Assembly (NCBI GenBank): GCA_021443125.1
Contig: JABUUQ010000008.1
Span: forward strand, 79,381-85,550
Source: Bacteroidales bacterium
GTDB taxonomy: Bacteria > Bacteroidota > Bacteroidia > Bacteroidales > P3
Length of the DNA stretch: 6,170 bases
Reading direction: 5' to 3'
Shown: positions 1-6,170 of the stretch, piece by piece
Layout: each line of letters opens with the position of its first letter
How positions within the stretch are numbered: the first letter of the stretch is position 1
Notes under the pieces: model-generated
Told to the model about the DNA's origin: nothing
Database searches by the model: none
Seen by the model: only the letters and a program-made list of their open reading frames with translations
Position numbers and translations under genes: made by a program

Positions 1-1221
1 TTTTTGAGAATTAAGACTGGCACTGTATACGATACTGTTTGGTCATCTGCCATGCAATTCTCAACAACTGCACTTGTAACGCCAGGAATGACTGCCGATA
101 GTGCATCAAATATCACCATAAACTCTGCAAGCATTCATGGAACAATGACTTCTATGGGCGATTATGCATCTGTAACTACCAAAGGTTTTATTTATTCTCA
201 AAATCCTAACCCTACATTTAGCAATGGCACAGCTGTAACTGTTTCAGGCACAGTTTCTGCCACTACAATGCCAAAATCTTTCAGCACTGCTTTGTCAAAT
301 CTTAATTCTGGTAGAACATACTATTACAGACTCTTCTCTATAGGCAAGATATCAAACACACAAAGTGATACGTCTTACTCATCACAAAAAACTTTCATAA
401 CTCCAGAATCTTGCGACAGCATTCCTTACAATCTTGCAAAAGATTCTGTAACGATAACAGAAGCTTATCTGCATTGGACTCCAAGAGTAGGTCAAGCAAA
501 CTTTGAAATAGATTATGGTTATGCAGGTCATACTCCAGGCGAAGGCACATCCCTTATTGTTAATTTGGATACAGTTGCACATCTTACAGGTTTGCAAGGT
601 GGAAGGTCTTATTCTGCTTATGTAAGAGCTGTATGTGCAAATTCTTATAGTGATTGGTCTACCTTGCTTTCTTTCACAACTATGCCATCTCCTTGTGCAG
701 AAGTCAGTGGTATTCATACTTCCGACATAAGACATTCTTCTGCTATAATAGAATGGACACCTGGCAATATCACACAAAACAAATGGGAAGTATTGTTTGC
801 AAAACAATCAGACGCATACCCAACAACTCCAACAATAGTAGTGAACGACCCAATCTTTTCACCTATAGGCTTAACACAACTGACAAACTACAAAATGAAG
901 ATAAGAGCCAACTGCGATCCTTTCTATAGTGAGTGGTCAGAAGACTTTACTTTCGCAACAATTCAAATGGGGTTGGAAGATGAAGCACAAGAAAAACTTT
1001 CTGTAAAGGTATATCCTAACCCATCAGAGGGAGTAATCTTTTTTGATACACAAATGGCTCAAGTGGAAAAGATAGAAATTATATCTTCTTTGGGAGCACA
1101 GGTGTATTCTTCAAACAAAGTTCCTGAAAAACTGAATCTTTCTCGCTTTGGAGCAGGAATGTACTTTATCCAAATAACAACAGACAGAGGAATTCAATTG
1201 GAAAAAATCTTAATCAAATAG
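1..1221 (+). CDS. Fibronectin-III-like surface protein with T9SS type A C-terminal sorting domain (5' partial)
   Basis: This is the C-terminal 406 residues of a larger exported protein; the frame is open through the left edge, so the TTG at position 4 is not a real start. Visible units (numbered from base 1) are the tail of one fn3-like unit (to about residue 23), then units at about 24-136, 137-229 and 231-321. Each ends in a similar strand such as WSSAMQFST, WSTLLSFTT or WSEDFTFAT. The last two begin with a Cys and carry a second Cys in RAVC/RANC, a pattern common in Bacteroidetes fn3 repeats that probably forms a disulphide. Residues about 333-406 form a T9SS type A sorting domain: VYPNPSEG at 337-344, then a GAGMYFI strand, ending in KILIK. 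The family role is export across the outer membrane by the Por machinery, with removal of this domain and surface attachment or release. The specific function (adhesin, or accessory part of an enzyme) cannot be told because the N-terminus is missing. The stop is TAG, 39 nt before exbB, with no hairpin between. Confidence 0.9.
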   Translation, partial: FLRIKTGTVYDTVWSSAMQFSTTALVTPGMTADSASNITINSASIHGTMTSMGDYASVTTKGFIYSQNPNPTFSNGTAVTVSGTVSATTMPKSFSTALSNLNSGRTYYYRLFSIGKISNTQSDTSYSSQKTFITPESCDSIPYNLAKDSVTITEAYLHWTPRVGQANFEIDYGYAGHTPGEGTSLIVNLDTVAHLTGLQGGRSYSAYVRAVCANSYSDWSTLLSFTTMPSPCAEVSGIHTSDIRHSSAIIEWTPGNITQNKWEVLFAKQSDAYPTTPTIVVNDPIFSPIGLTQLTNYKMKIRANCDPFYSEWSEDFTFATIQMGLEDEAQEKLSVKVYPNPSEGVIFFDTQMAQVEKIEIISSLGAQVYSSNKVPEKLNLSRFGAGMYFIQITTDRGIQLEKILIK

Positions 1222-1260
1222 AAAATAAACATCAAACAATAACCTAAAACAATCGACTTC

Positions 1261-1959
1261 ATGTTAACAAACATTTTATTACAGACAGCAACTGCTGCAA
1301 CTGATGGGGTGGCTTCAACAGTGGAAGCTACAACAAAAACATTAAATATCTTTGAGCTTGCAACAAAAGGTGGCTGGATAATGATAGTGCTTGGTTTGCT
1401 ATCAATCTATGTCATATATCTTTTTGTTGAAAGATACATAACACTAAACAAAGCTCTCAAAGAAGACACATCATTTATGAACAATGTAAAGAATTGCATT
1501 CATAAATCCGACCTTCAAGGTGCAAAGAACATTTGTGCTGCCAATAATTCTCCTATAGGCAGAATGATAGAAAAAGGTCTTTCTCGTCTTGGAAGACCAT
1601 TGAACGACATCAACCAAGCAGTAGAGAATGTGGGCAAGATGGAAATTGCAAAACTTGAGAGTGGAGTGTCAATGATGGCAACAATATCTAATCTTGCACC
1701 TTCAATAGGTTTCCTTGGCACTGTAACAGGTATGGTAAAAGCCTTCTTTGATATGGCAAATGCAGGCAACAATATAGATATACAACTTCTTTCTGGCGGT
1801 ATCTACGAAGCTATGGTTACCACTGTTGGAGGTCTTATCGTTGGTCTTATTGCTTCTTTCCTTTACAGCATTATCGTTGGCAGAATAAACAAGATGGTCT
1901 TTATTCTTGAGTCAAGAACAATGGAATTTATGGACTTATTGCACGAACCAGCAGAATAA
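1261..1959 (+). CDS. exbB: MotA/TolQ/ExbB family proton channel protein
   Basis: This is the inner-membrane stator subunit of an Exb/Tol motor, which forms a proton pathway with ExbD and energises a TonB/TolA-type transducer. The protein has 232 residues, normal for the family. It has a short N-terminal extension (about 1-36), TM1 at about 38-56 followed by ERY (57-59), and a cytoplasmic loop of about 80 residues. TM2 lies in the conserved APSIGFLGTVTGM segment (146-158), and TM3 follows YEAMVTTVGGL (182-192). By eye, the Thr of GTVTG and E183/T188 match the conserved polar channel residues of E. coli ExbB (T148, E176, T181). The ATG start is preceded by an A-rich leader with no Shine-Dalgarno site, which is usual in Bacteroidetes. 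It is the first gene of a tight exbB-exbD-tonB run; exbD begins 10 nt after its stop. It could equally be named tolQ, because sequence alone does not separate the Exb and Tol branches here. Confidence 0.93.
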   Translation: MLTNILLQTATAATDGVASTVEATTKTLNIFELATKGGWIMIVLGLLSIYVIYLFVERYITLNKALKEDTSFMNNVKNCIHKSDLQGAKNICAANNSPIGRMIEKGLSRLGRPLNDINQAVENVGKMEIAKLESGVSMMATISNLAPSIGFLGTVTGMVKAFFDMANAGNNIDIQLLSGGIYEAMVTTVGGLIVGLIASFLYSIIVGRINKMVFILESRTMEFMDLLHEPAE

Positions 1960-1969
1960 ACTCTTTGCT

Positions 1970-2389
1970 ATGTTAGAAAGTAGAAACAAAATAAGTCCAA
2001 GCTTCAACTCTTCTTCAATGTCTGACCTTGTGTTTTTGTTGCTTATATTCTTTATGCTTACATCAACACTTATCAGTCCTAATGCAATTAAGTTGTTGCT
2101 TCCTCAAAGTTCTTCAGGACAAACTATGGCAAAGCAAAATGTAACTGTTTCCATAGATTCCGAAGAAAGATTCTTTGTGGAGAACCAACCAAAAACACTT
2201 GAAGAGTTAGAGCCTTTCCTTGAACAACTTTTGGGTGGTGTTCAAGATGGAACGGTAAAGCTTCATTCCGACAAAACCGTTCAGGTTCAAAGCGTAGTAC
2301 ATGTTATTGATGCCGTAAATCACATAAACCAGCGTCATAATACAAAACATAAGGTAATTCTTGCAACGGAATCTCCAAAATCAAAATAA
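1970..2389 (+). CDS. exbD: Biopolymer transport protein ExbD/TolR family
   Basis: This is the second stator subunit: a single-pass inner-membrane protein with a periplasmic domain that works with ExbB in proton-driven energisation. It has 139 residues, the usual ExbD/TolR size. A short cytoplasmic N-terminus (1-16) is followed by one TM helix at about 18-36. That helix starts with SDLVFLLLIFFML, where D19 is the conserved membrane aspartate that carries the proton (D25 in E. coli ExbD). The periplasmic part (about 40-139) has the expected features: VTVSIDSEERFFVENQP, a charged helix, and a strand VHVIDAVNHIN. I chose the ATG at 1970 over an in-frame TTG at 1907, because the longer form would overlap exbB by about 50 nt and add an unrelated N-terminus before the family's normal beginning. 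It lies 10 nt after exbB and its TAA stop is 1 nt before the tonB ATG, so the three are almost certainly co-transcribed and translationally coupled. Confidence 0.92.
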   Translation: MLESRNKISPSFNSSSMSDLVFLLLIFFMLTSTLISPNAIKLLLPQSSSGQTMAKQNVTVSIDSEERFFVENQPKTLEELEPFLEQLLGGVQDGTVKLHSDKTVQVQSVVHVIDAVNHINQRHNTKHKVILATESPKSK

Positions 2390-2390
2390 T

Positions 2391-3116
2391 ATGAACGACA
2401 AAGGACAAAAACGCAAGTTGTTAAGTGCTGCTATCACGGCTCTTGTTCATATTGTGGCAGTTTTGTTGCTGTATTTTGTTTTTGGACTGCCCTATCAAGA
2501 CCCACCACCACCAGAGCAAGGCGTAGAAATCTCTGCAGGCGATTTGACAGATGCAGGAAATGCCATGATGGGCGATGTTGGTGGCGAAGAACAACCAGAA
2601 CAAAACACAGAGGCAAGCAATAACGACGAAGAAAACATAGTTACTTCCAACGAAAAAGCCCCTATCTCTGCCAAAAAGACCAATCCAAAGCGTGAGAATG
2701 CCAAGAAAGATGATAAACCTGCAGTAGATAACGATGCTGTGTTCCCTGGCAAAAAGAATTCCAAGGGAAGCGGTACGGGTTCAGGCTCTGGCTATGGCAA
2801 CGGAGAGAATGGCACAGGTGGAGGTGGCAACGGCTCAAATGCTACAGGTAATGGTTATAGCCTTAAAGGCAGAAGTGCCAAGACTCTTCCAAATCCTAAA
2901 ACAGATACAAAGAAAACGGGCAAAGTTGTTGTATCAATCAAGGTTGACCAAGAGGGAAACGTTGTTGAGGCAATAGGAGGCGAGAAAGGCACAACACTTA
3001 TGGAAGTAAACATTTGGAGAAAATGCGAACAAGCAGCCAAGAAATCTAAATTCTCTCCAAAAGAAGACGCCCCAGAACTGCAAAAAGGCACAATAACCTA
3101 CAATTTTGCAAACTAA
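2391..3116 (+). CDS. tonB: TonB/TolA-like energy transducer with Gly-rich linker
   Basis: This is the transducer partner of the ExbB-ExbD motor, anchored in the inner membrane and reaching across the periplasm. It has 241 residues. A basic cytoplasmic tip (KGQKRK, 4-9) leads to one TM helix (about 11-33) holding T16 and H20; a Ser-x3-His pair at the same place is needed for energy coupling in E. coli TonB and TolA. A short PPPP (38-41) follows. The linker is then acidic (about 42-82), basic (89-125, many Lys) and Gly/Ser/Asn-rich (126-155). From YSLKGR (156-161) comes the Bacteroidetes-type C-terminal domain with LPNPK, TGKVVVSIKVDQEGNV (176-191), an AAKKSKF helix and a final GTITYNF strand. 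The ATG at 2391, one base after the exbD stop, is chosen over an in-frame TTG at 2361 inside exbD. A hairpin terminator follows. The name tonB follows the family; a TolA-like role is equally possible. Confidence 0.85.
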   Translation: MNDKGQKRKLLSAAITALVHIVAVLLLYFVFGLPYQDPPPPEQGVEISAGDLTDAGNAMMGDVGGEEQPEQNTEASNNDEENIVTSNEKAPISAKKTNPKRENAKKDDKPAVDNDAVFPGKKNSKGSGTGSGSGYGNGENGTGGGGNGSNATGNGYSLKGRSAKTLPNPKTDTKKTGKVVVSIKVDQEGNVVEAIGGEKGTTLMEVNIWRKCEQAAKKSKFSPKEDAPELQKGTITYNFAN

Positions 3117-3129
3117 TCAAAAGAACAAG

Positions 3130-3175
3130 ACAACCTCTATTTAAGACATAGAGGTTGTTATTTATAATTTTTTAT
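3130..3175 (+). terminator. Intrinsic terminator after exbB-exbD-tonB
   Basis: A perfect 11-bp stem pairs 3130-3140 (ACAACCTCTAT) with 3148-3158 (ATAGAGGTTGT) around a 7-nt loop, and a G-T pair can extend it by one. A T-rich tail (to about 3175) follows. It begins 14 nt after the tonB stop. The next ATG is at 3180, only 21 nt beyond the stem, so this hairpin sits in the leader of the downstream gene. Confidence 0.8.
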
Positions 3176-3179
3176 CAAT

Positions 3180-4295
3180 ATGAGAACAACACTAAAAAGA
3201 ATTATCTGTTGCATAGCAATAATTATTGTGGCTTTTAGTAGCATAAACACTTTTGCACAAATCAATCCCAAGTATTTGACTGATGCTTATCAAGACGATA
3301 TTGTTACTGTGCCATGTGTTTGTGTAACGAAAACTTATACTGTAACCAAAAAGTTTGGTGAATGGGTTACAAATGATGAGTTTCAAGAGGAAATAGCAAT
3401 ATATTCCAAAGAAGGTTTTCTGGAAGATTTTAAAATAACAACAAATAAGACTAATTATAATTATAAAGAGAGCAAACACTCTACATATGATTATATTTTT
3501 AATGACGATGGCACTATCAAGGTAAGAAAAGAATACAAAGATAAGACAAAAAACCTTGTAGAATTAGCCAAATACTATTATACGCCAAATCAAATAACTA
3601 TTCTTACTTATTATGGCGATGGAAGCGATAAGGATTCCATTGTTTTTAAGAATAACAAGAAACTGACTTACACTGGGGAAGACTTTTCAAAGTTGGAGAG
3701 TCAAATAAACTATACACCTATGGGCAAATTAGATTCTTCTTATAGTGAAAAAAGACAATACAATAAAGATAACTTACTAATCAGTTCTAATAATGGTACG
3801 ATAGAATATAAAGATTATGTATTTGATGCCGATGGTAATTGGATAAAAAGAACATTATGTCTTAAAGGAAAGCCAACAGAGATTCAAGAGAGAGTTTTTT
3901 ATACACAAGAAGAGTGGAATCTACACAAAATTCACGAGACATATGTTTATGCACAAGAAGAGGTTGATCCAGAACAAAAACTTATTTTCTCAGTTGTTGA
4001 ACAATCAGCAGAATTCCCTGGTGGTATGGAAGCTTTAGGAAAATATCTTTCTAAAAACCTTAAATACCCTCCACAAGCAAAAGAACAAGGAATACAAGGT
4101 AGAGTATATGTTACTTTCGTTGTTGAAAGAGACGGCTCAATCACAGATATCAAAGTTCTTCGTGATATAGGATATGGTTGTGGTGAGGAAGCAGTTAGAG
4201 TTATTAAGGCTATGCCAAAATGGAAACCTGCAAAGCAAAGAGGTAAGGCAGTACGCCAAACACAGAACCTTCCTATTAACTTCCAATTGCAATAA
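3180..4295 (+). CDS. Exported protein with C-terminal TonB_C domain
   Basis: This 371-residue protein has a clear Sec signal peptide (basic MRTTLKR, hydrophobic 8-19, likely cleavage after TFA at 24-26, leaving Q27). Residues about 28-260 match no family I can name; they are Lys/Tyr-rich, with a CVC pair at 46-48 and a stretch around YVFDADGNWIKR (213-224) like the repeat-type strands of Bacteroidetes secreted proteins. Residues about 272-371 are a well-conserved TonB C-terminal domain: VEQSAEFPGGMEAL, then KYPPQAKEQGIQGRVYV, VERDGSI, EEAVRVIKAMPKWKPA and a final NFQLQ strand. In the family this domain contacts TonB boxes of outer-membrane receptors. Here there is no proline-rich linker and no obvious lasting membrane anchor unless the signal peptide stays uncleaved, so classical energy transduction is doubtful. 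It may be a periplasmic TonB_C protein or an adaptor. It follows the exb operon but lies beyond its terminator. Confidence 0.82.
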   Translation: MRTTLKRIICCIAIIIVAFSSINTFAQINPKYLTDAYQDDIVTVPCVCVTKTYTVTKKFGEWVTNDEFQEEIAIYSKEGFLEDFKITTNKTNYNYKESKHSTYDYIFNDDGTIKVRKEYKDKTKNLVELAKYYYTPNQITILTYYGDGSDKDSIVFKNNKKLTYTGEDFSKLESQINYTPMGKLDSSYSEKRQYNKDNLLISSNNGTIEYKDYVFDADGNWIKRTLCLKGKPTEIQERVFYTQEEWNLHKIHETYVYAQEEVDPEQKLIFSVVEQSAEFPGGMEALGKYLSKNLKYPPQAKEQGIQGRVYVTFVVERDGSITDIKVLRDIGYGCGEEAVRVIKAMPKWKPAKQRGKAVRQTQNLPINFQLQ

Positions 4296-4321
4296 GCAGA
4301 TAATCACAATGGTGTTAGATA

Positions 4322-4365
4322 AAACTAAAACGAAGAAAGAATCTTTTCTTTCTTCGTTTTAGTTT
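4322..4365. terminator. Bidirectional intrinsic terminator between convergent genes
   Basis: A perfect 20-bp inverted repeat pairs 4322-4341 with 4346-4365 around a 4-nt loop (TCTT). On the plus strand, T-rich sequence follows to about 4385. Read on the minus strand, the right arm is preceded by A-rich bases and the left arm ends in a U-run (GTTTTAGTTTT). It lies 26 nt after the stop of the TonB_C gene and 18 nt from the stop of the permease gene, so it can end transcripts from both sides. Confidence 0.88.
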
Positions 4366-4383
4366 ATTAAATCTTTGTTTTAT

Positions 4384-5670
4384 TTAGTCGACTTTTATGT
4401 CTTTATTTACATTCTTTGAGCCCACCAAAGCGTAGAACAAAATATAAACGGCACAGAAGATAACAACAATGTAGCTTGTAAGATAGTTGCCTGTCAAATC
4501 TGCTATCCAGCCTTGCAAACCTATCATTATTGCGAAGCCTGCAACCATTGTCATAAACATACCTGAGGCCATTGCTGTGTATTTGCCCAATCCTTCTGTG
4601 GCAAGGTTGAAAATACCACCCCACATAACAGATGTGCAAAGACCTATAAGCAAGAAAGCAAAGATACCAACAGGAACTTCTGCCCAAATAATACTCAAAT
4701 TAGCCCAATCTATACCTGGCACATTTATTCTCATAGAAGTAGGAAGCAAAATGCCTGCAACCAACAAGATAAGAGCCAAAACAGACACTGCACTAATCAT
4801 TGTTTTTGATGAAACCTTGCCACCTATTGCTCCACCTATGAAACGGCCAACAAGCATAAGCAACCAATAAACTGCACATATAAGACCTACAATTCCTGCG
4901 TCCATTCCCAAACCAGGAGTGGCGTCGGTAGGCAAAGCAGTAAGGTATTGCATGATATAGGTAGGAGTTCCCACCTCTATTCCTCCGTATAGGAAAATAG
5001 CAAACAAGCCAAGTTTGAAATGACGGAAAGACAAAGCACTGTGTTCGTCTTTTGCTGTTTTTTCTTCTTTGATTTGTTCTGGTTCTGGTATGTTTGTGAA
5101 CAATATAACAAAGAAACCAATAACAAAGATAGCCAAAGCAATCATCAAAGCAGGAGTTGCATCAGAGATATGAGCCTTTGCAGCTTCGCCAATCAAAGCA
5201 CCCATAAGAATATATATAGCAACAGCTGCTGCAGAGTTGAACACACCGCCTATTTGTATAAGTTGGTTGCCTTTGTTGCCACCACCACCAAGCATATTCA
5301 GCATAGGATTCACCACAGTGTTAAGCATACACATACAGAAGCCTGAAATGAAAGCACCAACAAGATAAACAGTAAAGCCCATTGAACCACTTGCCCATTG
5401 AACCAAAATGCCTACTACACCAACAGCCAAAGCCATAAGAGCAGTCTTTTTGTAGCCAAATCTTTTTATAAGCATACCGGAAGGAATACCCATAATAAGA
5501 TATGCGATAAAGTTACCATAGTTGCCTATCTGAGAAAGAAAGTTGCTTGCACCAAACTCATTCTTTACTATCACAGACATAGGAGAGCAAAGGTTGGTAA
5601 CAAAAGCTATCATTGCGAAAAGGGCAATCATAACTATAATAGCTCCCCATTGTTTTGTTTTATTACTCAT
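4384..5670 (-). CDS. MFS sugar permease, FucP/NagP-like family
   Basis: This is an inner-membrane sugar importer of the major facilitator superfamily. It has 428 residues with about 12 hydrophobic segments and a charged central loop (about 200-225, PEPEQIKEEKTAKDEH), the usual layout. MFS motif A is seen as GIPSGMLIKRFGYKKT (61-76). The segment MLNTVVNPMLNMLGG (115-129) followed by FNS aligns by eye with the FucP-family LETAANPFVTVLG...FNS block, which supports assignment to the fucose/glucose/galactose/N-acetylglucosamine permease group. Two acidic residues central to E. coli FucP (D46, E135) appear here as S29 and N117, so substrate and coupling may differ. The ATG at 5670 is the natural start: MSNKTKQWG is followed directly by TM1. 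No Shine-Dalgarno site is seen. It lies 73-74 nt downstream of the nucleotidyltransferase on the same strand, with no terminator between, and probably shares its transcript. The substrate is not shown by sequence. Confidence 0.85.
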   Translation of the reverse strand: MSNKTKQWGAIIVMIALFAMIAFVTNLCSPMSVIVKNEFGASNFLSQIGNYGNFIAYLIMGIPSGMLIKRFGYKKTALMALAVGVVGILVQWASGSMGFTVYLVGAFISGFCMCMLNTVVNPMLNMLGGGGNKGNQLIQIGGVFNSAAAVAIYILMGALIGEAAKAHISDATPALMIALAIFVIGFFVILFTNIPEPEQIKEEKTAKDEHSALSFRHFKLGLFAIFLYGGIEVGTPTYIMQYLTALPTDATPGLGMDAGIVGLICAVYWLLMLVGRFIGGAIGGKVSSKTMISAVSVLALILLVAGILLPTSMRINVPGIDWANLSIIWAEVPVGIFAFLLIGLCTSVMWGGIFNLATEGLGKYTAMASGMFMTMVAGFAIMIGLQGWIADLTGNYLTSYIVVIFCAVYILFYALVGSKNVNKDIKVD

Positions 5671-5744
5671 CGTTTTTTAGATTTTATAAGTTTAGAAATA
5701 TATTTTCAACAATTATTTTGTCATTTCTATAGGTTTTGTCTTGA

Positions 5745-6170
5745 TTATTGCCAAAGCTGTCTTGGATATATTCCTTTTTCTATAAGTTTTACAATTTTGT
5801 TCATTACATCTGGTTTGTCTTCTTTGTAGGTTACGCCAAACCATTCAGCTTCTGAAGAAAGCACTTTTACTTTTCCTTCTTTGTTCTCTATTGATTTATT
5901 GACCATTAGAGGAATAAAGAATTCTGCTTTTATGTTTGTTTGTGCAGGGCCTTGAAGAAATGTTTTGAAACCATCTTCGCAAATTGTGAAAAAGTCAGGA
6001 GTGAAACCGAAAAAGTTCATAGATACCAGTGTCTCAAGGTCCAAAGAATGTTTTTCGCCATTTTCTTCGTATTCTGCACCATTGGCAGTTTTTGCTATGC
6101 TTGTTCTTTCCACCACTGTTTGAAGATAATTGTCTGAATCTTTGGTACAAACGCCTCTTGATACAGTTCC
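5745..6170 (-). CDS. Sugar-phosphate nucleotidyltransferase, C-terminal part (5' partial)
   Basis: The frame stays open to the right edge, so this is the last 141 residues of a gene that begins outside the window; the in-frame GTG at 6116 is internal. From the edge it reads GTVSRGVCTKDSDNYLQTVVERTSI, then a segment LETLVSMNFFGFTPDFF. Near the end are AEFFIPLMVN, KVKVLSSEAEWFGVTYKEDKP and a final YPRQLW. This matches what I know of the C-terminal half of NTP-transferase-fold enzymes in Bacteroidetes and Firmicutes that join NTP to a sugar 1-phosphate. The WFGVTYKEDKP motif near the C-terminus is a family hallmark. The N-terminal nucleotide-binding Gly-rich loop lies outside the window, so catalytic competence cannot be judged. 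It precedes the MFS permease on the same strand, which suggests a role in using an imported or salvaged sugar. The precise sugar and nucleotide are unknown. Confidence 0.8.
   Translation of the reverse strand, partial: GTVSRGVCTKDSDNYLQTVVERTSIAKTANGAEYEENGEKHSLDLETLVSMNFFGFTPDFFTICEDGFKTFLQGPAQTNIKAEFFIPLMVNKSIENKEGKVKVLSSEAEWFGVTYKEDKPDVMNKIVKLIEKGIYPRQLWQ

Noticed and set aside
1907..1969. Longer exbD start at TTG 1907
   Set aside because: It lies inside exbB and adds residues not found in ExbD/TolR proteins; ATG 1970 gives the normal length and N-terminus.
2361..2390. Longer tonB start at TTG 2361
   Set aside because: It is inside the end of exbD; ATG 2391 directly after the exbD stop gives the standard basic tip and TM helix.
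2495..2764. Minus-strand open frame of 89 codons opposite the tonB linker
   Set aside because: It is a by-product of the biased composition of the Gly/Lys/Asp-rich linker region, with no recognisable domain.
5695..5702. Possible -7 promoter box TATATTTC on the minus strand upstream of the permease
   Set aside because: It misses the final G of TAnnTTTG and there is no TTTG at the expected upstream distance; AT-rich sequence gives such matches by chance.
5398..5829. Plus-strand open frame of 143 codons across the permease and nucleotidyltransferase
   Set aside because: It is antisense to two well-supported genes, and its His/Tyr/Cys-rich translation looks like a shadow frame.
5745..6116. Treating GTG 6116 as the start of the nucleotidyltransferase
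   Set aside because: The frame continues upstream with family-like sequence (GTVSRGVC, DNYLQTV) to the window edge, so the gene is truncated by the window and does not start there.

Overview
The window looks like part of the chromosome of a Bacteroidetes (probably Bacteroidales-like) bacterium. The reasons are an AT-rich composition with few recognisable Shine-Dalgarno sites, a C-terminal type IX secretion (T9SS) sorting domain in the first gene, a TonB-type transducer with the Bacteroidetes-style C-terminal domain, a second TonB_C protein, and a FucP-family permease next to a sugar-phosphate nucleotidyltransferase. I see no phage, insertion sequence, CRISPR array, tRNA or rRNA.

Plus strand, 1-4295: (1) the 3' end of a secreted surface protein built of fibronectin-III-like units and ending in a T9SS type A sorting domain; (2) a compact exbB-exbD-tonB cluster (gaps of 10 nt and 1 nt) encoding an inner-membrane proton-driven motor and its periplasm-spanning transducer, closed by an 11-bp hairpin terminator; (3) a 371-residue exported protein with an uncharacterised N-terminal region and a well-conserved TonB C-terminal domain. 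A perfect 20-bp hairpin then separates the two convergent gene blocks and probably terminates both.

Minus strand, 6170-4384: a nucleotidyltransferase, cut by the right edge, is followed after 73 nt by a 12-TM MFS sugar permease of the FucP/NagP type. The pair reads as a sugar uptake and sugar-nucleotide formation unit.

The Exb/TonB genes would couple the proton gradient to the outer membrane, either to drive TonB-dependent receptors or in a Tol-like envelope role. The T9SS protein would be delivered to the cell surface. The permease acts at the inner membrane and would pass sugar to cytoplasmic activation. All families are recognisable. No wholly new system is evident, but the tandem TonB_C proteins and the permease's apparent loss of the usual acidic coupling residues are worth checking.
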